5,134 nucleotides of DNA. It comes from DATNNN01 sp035601815. GTDB lineage: Bacteria > Pseudomonadota > Alphaproteobacteria > Rhizobiales > Xanthobacteraceae. The DNA is taken from NCBI GenBank assembly GCA_035601815.1, contig DATNNN010000214.1:1-5134 (forward strand), given 5' to 3'. Both the position numbers and the translations under genes were made by a program. Positions 1 to 5,134 of this stretch are shown piece by piece. Position 1 is the first letter of the stretch. Each line of letters starts with the position of its first letter. The notes beneath the pieces are model-generated. The model worked only from the letters and a program-made list of their open reading frames with translations, was not told the origin of the DNA and did not search any database.

Positions 1-593
1 AGGCGCGCCATGCCCTCGGTGTCTTCGATAGGGCCGGGGATGATCGAGTTCACGCGGATGCCGTCGCCGCCCCACTCGATGGCGAGCACGCGCGTCAACA
101 TGTCGACGCCGGCCTTGGCGGCGCAGACGTGCGCCTGCAGCGGCTGGGCGTGCACCGACTGGGGCGCCGAGATGTTGATGATCACGGCGCCGGGCTTCTT
201 CAGGTATTGGTGCGCCGAGCGCACCACGTTGAAAGTGCCGAGCAGGTCGATGTCGACCACCGCCTTGAAGGCGTTGGGCGACATGCCGAGCACGGCGGCA
301 GGGAAGTTGCCGGCGGCGCCGGAGATCAAGATGTCGATGTCGCCAAATTCATTGTGGACCGCGGAGAGGACGTCCGCGACGGCGGCGGCGTCGCGCACGT
401 CGGCGGCGTGACCCGCCACCTTGCCGCCGTAGGTCTTCAATTGCTTCACTGCGGCTTCGACGCGCTCCTTGTTGCGGCTCATCACCGCCACCTTGGCGCC
501 GCGTTCGGCAAAGGCCTCGGCGATGGCGAGATTGATCCCGCTGGTGCCCCCGGCGACGAACACGGTGCGGTCGGTGAAGTCGAATGTGTCCAT
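1..593 (-). CDS. SDR-family oxidoreductase, 2,4-dienoyl-CoA reductase (DECR2)-like, 3' end cut by window
   Basis: The start is ATG at 593, and 197 complete residues are visible before the window edge; the C-terminus is missing. The Rossmann nucleotide-binding turn is AGGTSGIN (residues 14-21). SRN at 39-41 after beta-2 suggests an NADPH preference. The acidic VAGHAADV stretch (59-66), SGAAGNF (91-97, in place of the classical NNAG), DIDLLGTFN (114-122) and VNSIIPGPI (181-189) all fit the SDR fold. The usual catalytic YxxxK is altered: Lys160 is kept but Val156 sits where Tyr should be. This pattern, with Asp116 and with DTEGMARL near the visible end, closely resembles peroxisomal-type 2,4-dienoyl-CoA reductase (DECR2), recalled from memory. 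That enzyme reduces 2,4-dienoyl-CoA with NADPH during beta-oxidation of unsaturated fatty acids. The role here is inferred; it could be another acyl-CoA-directed SDR. It is the third gene of the leftward cluster, 13 bases after rlmB. Family assignment is firm, exact substrate moderate. Confidence 0.9.
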   Translation of the reverse strand, partial: MDTFDFTDRTVFVAGGTSGINLAIAEAFAERGAKVAVMSRNKERVEAAVKQLKTYGGKVAGHAADVRDAAAVADVLSAVHNEFGDIDILISGAAGNFPAAVLGMSPNAFKAVVDIDLLGTFNVVRSAHQYLKKPGAVIINISAPQSVHAQPLQAHVCAAKAGVDMLTRVLAIEWGGDGIRVNSIIPGPIEDTEGMAR

Positions 594-606
594 GCGGTCC
601 TCCCGA
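594..606 (-). promoter_or_regulatory. Ribosome binding site of the SDR gene
   Basis: Read on the minus strand, GGGAGGA (604-598) lies four bases before the ATG at 593, a near-perfect Shine-Dalgarno. It fills almost the whole 13-base gap after the rlmB stop codon. This fixes the SDR start and shows the gene can be translated efficiently from a shared mRNA without its own promoter. Confidence 0.85.
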
Positions 607-1395
607 TTATTTTCCGGCGATCTTGCGTGTCGCCACGTAGAGCGCGAGCGCCGTGGCGTTGGATACGTTCAGGCTCTTGATGTCGCCGGGCAGCGCGAGC
701 CTGGCGTTGAGGTCCACGGTCTCCCGCGTGAGTTGGCGCAGGCCCTTGCCTTCGGCGCCGATGACGAGTGCCAGCGGCGCGCGCAGCGGCGCCGCGTCGA
801 GGTCGGTTTCCGCGTCGCTATCGAGGCCGACGGTGAGGAAGCCCTGCTCCTTCAGCGCGGCGATGCCGCGCGCGAGGTTCTGGATGAGCACGATCGGGAC
901 GAGCTCGAGGCCGCCGCTCGCGCTTTTCGCCAGCACGCCGGTCGCCTCCGGGCTGTGGCGGGCGGTGGTGATGATGGCGCTCACCGCGAACGCCGCGGCG
1001 GTGCGCACGATGGCGCCCACGTTGTGCGGGTCGGTCACCTGGTCGAGCACGAGCACGACGCCCGCTGCCGGGAGCTCGTCGAGCTCCGGCGCTTCTAGCG
1101 GATCGGCTTCGAGCAGCAAGCCCTGGTGCACGGCGTCGGGCGACAGGCGCCGGTCGATCTCGTCGGGACGCACGATCGCGGGCTTGATCGAAGGCGCGAT
1201 GCCGGCCTCCGCCAGGCGGCGCTCGGCGTTGGGCGTAAGAATAAGAGAGCGGACGCGGCGCGCCGGATTGGCGAGGGCGGCGGTGACGGTATGCCAGCCA
1301 TAGAGGAGGGCCGGGCCGTCGCGGTCGCGCGGACCCGGGCGGAAGTGGTCTTTTCCAGGGCGCTTGCCCGGATGCCGAGGTTTGAAGCGTTTCAT
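607..1395 (-). CDS. rlmB: 23S rRNA (guanosine-2'-O-)-methyltransferase RlmB, TrmH/SpoU (SPOUT) family
   Basis: This 262-residue protein, close to the family's usual size, would transfer a methyl group from S-adenosylmethionine to a ribose 2'-OH. The RlmB target known from E. coli is G2251 in the P-loop of 23S rRNA; that target is assumed here by family. The basic, disordered N-terminus (residues 1-27, rich in Lys, Arg, Pro and Gly) leads into the substrate-binding domain, starting at LLYGWHTVTAAL (30-41) and containing HQGLLLEA (90-97). The SPOUT catalytic domain has all three trefoil-knot motifs: motif 1 DPHNVGAIVR (122-131) with the catalytic-type Asn and Arg, motif 2 VIGAEGKGLR (211-220), and motif 3 LPGDIKSLNVSNA (235-247). 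I chose ATG at 1395 because it falls two bases after the upstream stop and family homology begins soon after it. An in-frame ATG at 1485 would add 30 residues overlapping the upstream gene and is less likely. Other TrmH-family members are possible, but the domain layout favours RlmB. Confidence 0.93.
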   Translation of the reverse strand: MKRFKPRHPGKRPGKDHFRPGPRDRDGPALLYGWHTVTAALANPARRVRSLILTPNAERRLAEAGIAPSIKPAIVRPDEIDRRLSPDAVHQGLLLEADPLEAPELDELPAAGVVLVLDQVTDPHNVGAIVRTAAAFAVSAIITTARHSPEATGVLAKSASGGLELVPIVLIQNLARGIAALKEQGFLTVGLDSDAETDLDAAPLRAPLALVIGAEGKGLRQLTRETVDLNARLALPGDIKSLNVSNATALALYVATRKIAGK

Positions 1396-1420
1396 GGTCA
1401 ATCGCCGGCGGCCTTCTTCA
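1396..1420 (-). promoter_or_regulatory. Coupled stop/start junction between the bidomain methyltransferase gene and rlmB
   Basis: On the minus strand the TGA stop of the upstream gene (1400-1398) is followed by CC and then the rlmB ATG at 1395. No good Shine-Dalgarno sits at the usual distance; the nearest purine-rich run, GAAGAAGG (1419-1412), ends about 16 bases before the ATG. Such a spacing suggests rlmB is translated by ribosomes that have just terminated on the upstream gene. The mechanism is inferred. Confidence 0.6.
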
Positions 1421-4127
1421 ACCGGTGCCGGCCGAAGGTCCAATGCAGCGACAGGCCATAGGTCGTTCCCGCCGGTCCTTCGCATAGCGCCGGCAGGATT
1501 TCGCGGCGCATGAGGAACGTGGTGACCCGGCGGCGCAAGCCGAGGTCGTCGATCTCGGGGAGATAGCGCTGGTTCGCTGGCACGAGCATGGCGGCGAGGG
1601 AATCCGCCGGGCGGATTTCGAAGCTCTTGGCAAAAATTCTGCCGTCGAAGCGGCGGGCAAGCGCGTCTCCGATCGCACCGGCGTCGTTCGCCACCGGGAG
1701 AATTTGGCGGTCGGCGGCCGATTGCGCGGCGGCCCGCGCCGCCGGTGTCAGGCGGTGGCCGATCTCGGTGAGGCGCGCCGGCAGGTCGGCGTATTGGGCG
1801 CGTTCGTCCGCGGTGAGGCGATTCAGGATCGGGCCGAGCCGGGAGGGATCGTCGAGGATTTCCAACAGCCGCCGGCGCAGCACGCGGTTCGGCTCATGAA
1901 ACAGCGCCGCGTCGCGCGGGGTCGGGCCGACGTCCGGCGAGTTCCACAACAACACGCCGTCCTCGGCCATGACGTCGGCGAGCCCGTCGGCCATCCGCCC
2001 CAGCGCCGCCGGCGGCACCAGGTGGAACACCATGCTCGCGATCGTGAGGTCCATGCGCTTTCCGTCGAGCAGCGACGCGGGCGGCAGGAACGCGCCGTCG
2101 GGCGCCCGGATCGAGGCGAACCGCACGTAGCCGCAATCCGTGAGGAGTGCGTGGCCCTTGGCGAACCAGCCGGAGGGAATGTCGAGCATGTGGATCGTGA
2201 GCTTAGCCGCGAGCGCATCGAGCGCCCGCAGCGTCCCGCGGTCGCGGAGCGCCTTGAGGAGTTCGATGACGGCAAGTCCGGTACCGGTTCCGTAGTCCAA
2301 GACCTGGAGTTCACGCGCATGCGTTCCGGCGCGGATGCGGTCGATCCGTGCCTCGATCGCGGCGAGCGCGTCGTGCAGCAGAAGTGCCGTCGGGTTCGCG
2401 CACCAGGCCTGCGGGCGGTCAAGATCGCCGTCGGCGTAGAGCAGGCGGTGCAGCCCCTCGCCGTCGGCTAGATTTTCCGAACCGTCCGGGCGCCAGCCGG
2501 GCTCGCGCGGGCCGGGACGGGCTCCCTTGGGGATCGCGTCGTCGGGTTTCGGCACGTGGAAATGATTGATGGAGATCGAGACGAACGGCTTGCGCGAAGG
2601 ATACCGGCGCTGGTGGGGAAGTGCCGGTGCGAATCCCGCCGCGCCGGCGGCCTGCATGAACACCTCGAAGTCCACGGGATATTGCTGAGAGAAGCCGTGA
2701 TAGGTGTCGAAGACGATGTTGTGCACCTCGCCCACGTGACGGGCGGCGACCCGCGGGTCGACGCAGTGGGCTTCGAGCAGCACGAGACCGTGCCGTTCGA
2801 CGTAAGGGGCCCAGCGGCCGAGATGCGCGACGAGGTTCTGTTCCAGCGCGCGGTTGGGGATCACCTCGCCGAGGTCATCCACGTAGGCGCCGCTGGATCG
2901 GTCCGCGAGCCCGCCGTTCGGCGCCGGCTCCGCGCGGCGGTAGCGCCGGTTGTGGTCGATGAAGGCGCGGATGTGCAGGCCGTTCACGATGTCGAGGCCG
3001 TGCACTGCCAGGTCGCGGGCGAAACGCTCGGGCTCGGTGATGTCGCCGAAGAGGACGAGGGACGGCGTGCCTGAGTCGGCGAGCGTGGCGCGGGCGACGT
3101 CGAGGGCGGCGGCGTTGTAGTCGGCGGCGACCATGAGCAGCGGATATTCCGCGAGGTGCTTGCCCCGCTTCGTGCGGTCGGCGACGAGCGCATAGATGTG
3201 CTTCAGCCAGGCGCCGTCGCCGCAGCCGTTGTCGGCGACGAATGCGGGCTGCTCGGCGATCGGCTCGCGGTTGAAGATGTCGAGGAAGATGTCGTCGGCG
3301 TCGCGAAAGTAGCGCGCGTGGGCGGCGCTGCTGGCGAGCACGTTCAGGCGCCGGTCCACGTGCCACTCTTCCTTGCCGTCGCCGCCGGCATGAATGGCGC
3401 GATTGCCGAACAAGAGCGAATTGAGCTCGGTCAGCATCGGATAGTAGGAGCCGACCATGCCGTAGTGCAGCGCGTGGCCGCAGGCGATTCTTCCCTCGGT
3501 GGTCCAGGCTTCCCGCTTTCGATCGAACCAGCCGAGATGCGTGAGGAAGCGCATGGCATGGGAAATCGCCTCGTCTTTCCCGGCCGACGGCCACGGCGCT
3601 TCGAAGTAGTTGAGGTTCCACAGCCCCAGCATGATGCCTAGCGCGAGGTTGCCGTTGAGGTGATGGCGGACCTGCTCGTGGAGGTCCGCGGAGCCGAGAT
3701 CGGGGAGCGACCAGTCGTTCACCGCGCGGTCCACCCATTGCGCGAACTCGCGGCGCGGCGCCGATCCCGATCCGTTGAGCAGGGATTTATCCAGCGGCAT
3801 GTGTCGGCGCAGGAAACGGCCGAGATCGTCGTAGAGCGGGAAGGCGGGCGCGGCGGCCCGGCCACGGTCGGTGAGGCGATAGGCGAGCGCGTCCGTGCCG
3901 GGCGTTCCCTCGCGGCTGAGCCAGCCCTGTTGGGCCAGGCAGCGAAGCGCCACCTGAAGGTGTGCCGGCGTCGCGGGCGTGCGTCGCGCGATGTCGCCGA
4001 CGGAGTGCGCCCGCCCGTTGGCGAACAGGTCGATGACCCCGTGCTCGCGCAGCGCGCCGAGCAGCATGGTCAGGATGAAACCGTCCTGATGGAGGAACAG
4101 TCGTCTGCGGAACGCCGCGGTTAGCAT
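1398..4127 (-). CDS. Large standalone protein with two class I methyltransferase domains (first one AprA-like), substrate unknown
   Basis: This is a 909-residue soluble protein with no signal peptide or membrane segment. Residues about 15-92 look like a winged helix as in O-methyltransferase dimerisation domains (a helix-rich start, then YRLTDRGRAA at 83-92). A helical lid-like region follows (about 95-290). Core 1 has motif I VADNGCGDG (297-305), an acidic strand-2 end at Asp336 (AADYN), FGDI at 360-363, and the signature LHIRAFIDHNRRY (384-396). That signature resembles, from memory, the AprA-type methyltransferases of polyketide loading modules. After a linker (about 522-600), core 2 has motif I VLDYGTGTG (609-617), Asp649 in HMLDIP, and MDLTIASMVFHLVPP (692-706). 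A C-terminal extension (740-909) ends in LSLHWTFGRHRLKK. Both cores keep the SAM-binding glycines, so both could be active. No PKS, NRPS or carrier gene is nearby. It is first in a cluster with rlmB. ATG at 4127 has only a weak Shine-Dalgarno (GAGAG), so the start is probable but not certain. The methyltransferase calls are firm; the AprA link is moderate; the substrate is unknown. Confidence 0.85.
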   Translation of the reverse strand: MLTAAFRRRLFLHQDGFILTMLLGALREHGVIDLFANGRAHSVGDIARRTPATPAHLQVALRCLAQQGWLSREGTPGTDALAYRLTDRGRAAAPAFPLYDDLGRFLRRHMPLDKSLLNGSGSAPRREFAQWVDRAVNDWSLPDLGSADLHEQVRHHLNGNLALGIMLGLWNLNYFEAPWPSAGKDEAISHAMRFLTHLGWFDRKREAWTTEGRIACGHALHYGMVGSYYPMLTELNSLLFGNRAIHAGGDGKEEWHVDRRLNVLASSAAHARYFRDADDIFLDIFNREPIAEQPAFVADNGCGDGAWLKHIYALVADRTKRGKHLAEYPLLMVAADYNAAALDVARATLADSGTPSLVLFGDITEPERFARDLAVHGLDIVNGLHIRAFIDHNRRYRRAEPAPNGGLADRSSGAYVDDLGEVIPNRALEQNLVAHLGRWAPYVERHGLVLLEAHCVDPRVAARHVGEVHNIVFDTYHGFSQQYPVDFEVFMQAAGAAGFAPALPHQRRYPSRKPFVSISINHFHVPKPDDAIPKGARPGPREPGWRPDGSENLADGEGLHRLLYADGDLDRPQAWCANPTALLLHDALAAIEARIDRIRAGTHARELQVLDYGTGTGLAVIELLKALRDRGTLRALDALAAKLTIHMLDIPSGWFAKGHALLTDCGYVRFASIRAPDGAFLPPASLLDGKRMDLTIASMVFHLVPPAALGRMADGLADVMAEDGVLLWNSPDVGPTPRDAALFHEPNRVLRRRLLEILDDPSRLGPILNRLTADERAQYADLPARLTEIGHRLTPAARAAAQSAADRQILPVANDAGAIGDALARRFDGRIFAKSFEIRPADSLAAMLVPANQRYLPEIDDLGLRRRVTTFLMRREILPALCEGPAGTTYGLSLHWTFGRHRLKKAAGD

Positions 4128-4138
4128 GCAGGACTCTC

Positions 4139-4156
4139 AGCGCCGCACTCGGCGCT
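4139..4156. other. Perfect inverted repeat in the leader of the bidomain methyltransferase gene
   Basis: AGCGCCG (4139-4145) and CGGCGCT (4150-4156) are exact reverse complements separated by CACT, giving a 7-bp GC-rich stem with a 4-base loop. It ends 11 bases before the ATG at 4127, just upstream of the weak GAGAG ribosome-binding region. No T-run follows on either strand, so it is not an intrinsic terminator. It may be an mRNA hairpin affecting initiation or a protein-binding dyad; neither is shown. Confidence 0.5.
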
Positions 4157-4289
4157 CACAAGCTCGGATGATGACGAATGTTGTTCGCACACAATATCGG
4201 TTTCTGTCGCCGCCCATTTCGACTATCGGCGGGCGTCGTCCGGGCCGGGCAGAATCCAGATTCCGTAACGGTTTTCCGGTCGTCCGGTA

Positions 4290-4318
4290 TTGACAGAGGA
4301 CCGCCCCGTCCCCATAAC
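4290..4318 (+). promoter_or_regulatory. Housekeeping sigma-70 type promoter of the tRNA-Tyr/tRNA-Gly/tuf operon
   Basis: A perfect -35 hexamer TTGACA (4290-4295) is followed, after an exact 17-base spacer, by CATAAC (4313-4318), matching four of six positions of TATAAT. The next bases, CGCCGCC (4319-4325), give a GC-rich discriminator before a likely start at A4326. Such discriminators are known from stringently controlled stable-RNA and translation-factor promoters, so growth-rate or ppGpp control is a reasonable inference. The predicted leader before tRNA-Tyr is about 75 bases. Confidence 0.7.
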
Positions 4319-4400
4319 CGCCGCCACCGGAAACTCTGCGCCTCCGGCAGGGCGTCCGTTTGCGAGCAAATTCCATCCCTAGATCGACCTGTGGTGTACC

Positions 4401-4485
4401 GGAGGGGTGCCCGAGTGGTTAAAGGGGACGGACTGTAAATCCGTTGGCTACGCCTACGTTGGTTCGAATCCAACCCCCTCCACCA
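4401..4485 (+). tRNA. tRNA-Tyr (anticodon GUA)
   Basis: The 85-base gene includes an encoded CCA end (4483-4485). The acceptor stem pairs GGAGGGG (4401-4407) with CCCCTCC (4475-4481), with discriminator A4482. The anticodon stem ACGGA/TCCGT (4428-4432 with 4440-4444) closes the loop CTGTAAA with anticodon GTA at 4435-4437. A long variable arm follows, as expected for a bacterial class II tRNA-Tyr. The T arm is GTTGG-TTCGAAT-CCAAC (4458-4474). It lies first in the operon and is presumably cut from the tuf transcript by RNase P and 3' nucleases. Confidence 0.97.
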
Positions 4486-4505
4486 CGGACCCCGGTCGGC
4501 GCCTT

Positions 4506-4579
4506 GCGGGTGTAGCTCAATGGTAGAGCAGCAGCCTTCCAAGCTGACGACGAGGGTTCGATTCCCTTCACCCGCTCCA
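4506..4579 (+). tRNA. tRNA-Gly (anticodon UCC)
   Basis: The 74-base gene includes an encoded CCA (4577-4579). The acceptor stem pairs GCGGGTG (4506-4512) with CACCCGC (4569-4575), with discriminator T4576. The D arm contains AGCTCAATGGTAGAGC. The anticodon loop CTTCCAA (4536-4542) places TCC at 4538-4540. The T arm is GAGGG-TTCGATT-CCCTT, closed partly by G-T pairing. The first anticodon-stem position is a G-A mismatch (4531 with 4547), which I believe is common in alphaproteobacterial tRNA-Gly(UCC). It sits 20 bases after tRNA-Tyr and 45 bases before tuf, reading GGA and GGG glycine codons. Confidence 0.97.
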
Positions 4580-4624
4580 ACCGAGCACGTGCAACCTGCA
4601 AGCTGCTGAGACGAGAGAACGACG
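4580..4624 (+). promoter_or_regulatory. tRNA-Gly to tuf spacer with the tuf ribosome binding region
   Basis: The 45 bases between the tRNA CCA end and the tuf ATG contain a GCACGTGC palindrome (4585-4592) and a purine-rich GAGACGAGAGAA run (4608-4619). GAGAG in that run (4613-4617) is the likely, imperfect Shine-Dalgarno. No terminator or separate promoter is visible, which supports co-transcription of tuf with the tRNAs. Confidence 0.55.
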
Positions 4625-5134
4625 ATGGCCAAGGAAAAATTCGCACGCACCAAGCCGCACTGCAACGTGGGCACGATCGGGCACGTGGACCATGGCAAGA
4701 CGTCGTTGACGGCAGCGATCACCAAGGTTCTGGCGGAGAAGGGCGGGGCGACGTACACGGCCTACGACCAGATCGACAAGGCGCCGGAGGAGAAGGCGCG
4801 CGGGATTACGATCTCGACGGCGCACGTGGAGTACGAGACGGGCAAGCGCCACTACGCCCACGTCGACTGCCCGGGGCACGCCGACTACGTGAAGAACATG
4901 ATCACGGGGGCGGCGCAGATGGACGGCGCGATCCTGGTTGTGTCGGCGGCCGACGGCCCCATGCCGCAGACGCGCGAGCACATCCTCCTTGCTCGCCAGG
5001 TGGGCGTTCCGGCCATCGTGGTGTTCCTGAACAAGGTGGACATGGTGGACGACCCGGAGCTGCTGGATCTCGTCGAGCTTGAGGTGCGTGAGCTGTTGTC
5101 CAAGTACAATTTCCCCGGCGACAAGATCCCGATC
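4625..5134 (+). CDS. tuf: Translation elongation factor Tu, 3' end cut by window
   Basis: EF-Tu is the cytoplasmic GTPase that brings aminoacyl-tRNA to the ribosomal A site. The visible 170 residues, all within the GTPase domain, begin with MAKEKFARTKPH, typical of EF-Tu. G1 (P-loop) is GHVDHGKT (19-26). Switch I ends in RGITI with Thr62, which coordinates magnesium. G3 is DCPGH (81-85), with His85 at the position of the catalytic histidine of E. coli His84. G4 is NKVD (136-139) for guanine recognition. The G5 SAL motif and domains 2 and 3 lie beyond the window. No key residue is missing. The ATG at 4625 matches the family N-terminus exactly. Position after tRNA-Tyr and tRNA-Gly corresponds to the tufB locus, normally followed by secE, nusG and ribosomal protein genes; these are not visible here. 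Confidence 0.98.
   Translation, partial: MAKEKFARTKPHCNVGTIGHVDHGKTSLTAAITKVLAEKGGATYTAYDQIDKAPEEKARGITISTAHVEYETGKRHYAHVDCPGHADYVKNMITGAAQMDGAILVVSAADGPMPQTREHILLARQVGVPAIVVFLNKVDMVDDPELLDLVELEVRELLSKYNFPGDKIPI

Larger units (their letters stand above)
4128..4400. other. Divergent intergenic region
   Basis: This gap separates the leftward methyltransferase cluster from the rightward tRNA-tuf operon. It holds the tRNA-tuf promoter (4290-4318) and its predicted leader of about 75 bases, and near the other end the 4139-4156 inverted repeat. A short CCGG-TCGT-CCGG dyad (4276-4287) sits right before the -35 box. I found no convincing leftward promoter: GATATT on the minus strand (about 4198-4193) is a possible -10 but has no matching -35. 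Open frames crossing this stretch have no recognisable protein character. Confidence 0.6.

Noticed and set aside
607..1485. Longer rlmB starting at ATG 1485
   Set aside because: It would overlap the upstream gene by 88 bases, and the extra 30 residues do not look like RlmB; the ATG at 1395 directly after the upstream stop fits better.
1704..2471. Plus-strand open frame of 255 codons antisense to the bidomain methyltransferase gene
   Set aside because: It is rich in Arg, Gly, Val and Ala with no motif, as expected when a GC-rich gene is read on the opposite strand; the minus-strand frame has clear methyltransferase motifs.
4193..4225. Leftward promoter for the methyltransferase cluster
   Set aside because: GATATT on the minus strand could be a -10, but no acceptable -35 lies 16-18 bases upstream.
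4276..4287. CCGG-TCGT-CCGG dyad next to the -35 box as an operator
   Set aside because: The 4-bp arms are too short to distinguish from chance in GC-rich DNA; mentioned only within the intergenic entry.
4178..4438. Plus-strand open frame of 86 codons in the intergenic region
   Set aside because: It runs over the promoter and into tRNA-Tyr, has no visible ribosome site and no protein family character.
4401..4579. tRNA genes as an integration site for a mobile element
   Set aside because: Both tRNAs are intact, sit in a conserved tuf operon, and no repeat of their 3' ends, integrase or atypical DNA is visible in the window.
4156..4758. Minus-strand open frame of 200 codons across both tRNAs and the tuf start
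   Set aside because: It lies antisense to two well-formed tRNA genes and to tuf, and shows no recognisable protein features.

Overview
The window is GC-rich chromosomal DNA. It most likely comes from an alphaproteobacterium, possibly in the Rhizobiales/Rhodospirillales range. This is inferred from the EF-Tu N-terminus, the tRNA sequences, the DECR2-like short-chain dehydrogenase and the strong G/C bias at third codon positions. I cannot name a genus. There is no sign of a mobile element, CRISPR array or phage gene.

Two divergent transcription units share an intergenic region at about 4128-4400. Leftward (minus strand) runs a compact three-gene cluster. It starts with a 909-residue protein with two methyltransferase domains (4127 to 1398). 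Two bases after its stop comes rlmB, a SPOUT-class 23S rRNA 2'-O-ribose methyltransferase (1395 to 607). After 13 bases carrying a strong Shine-Dalgarno comes an SDR-family oxidoreductase of the 2,4-dienoyl-CoA reductase type (593 leftward, cut by the window edge). Such tight packing suggests one mRNA, with translational coupling at the first junction.

Rightward (plus strand) runs a translation-machinery operon. It has a near-consensus sigma-70 type promoter (4290-4318), then tRNA-Tyr(GUA) at 4401-4485, tRNA-Gly(UCC) at 4506-4579, and tuf (EF-Tu) from 4625, cut by the window end at residue 170. This is the conserved tRNA-tufB arrangement, and the tRNAs would be released from the tuf transcript by processing.

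The ordinary parts are tuf, the tRNAs and rlmB. The least ordinary is the 909-residue protein. It has a winged-helix-like N-terminus, a first methyltransferase core resembling the AprA-type methyltransferases of polyketide loading modules, a second distinct class I methyltransferase core, and a long C-terminal region of unknown role. It stands alone, without any PKS module, next to an rRNA methyltransferase gene. Its substrate cannot be told from the sequence.
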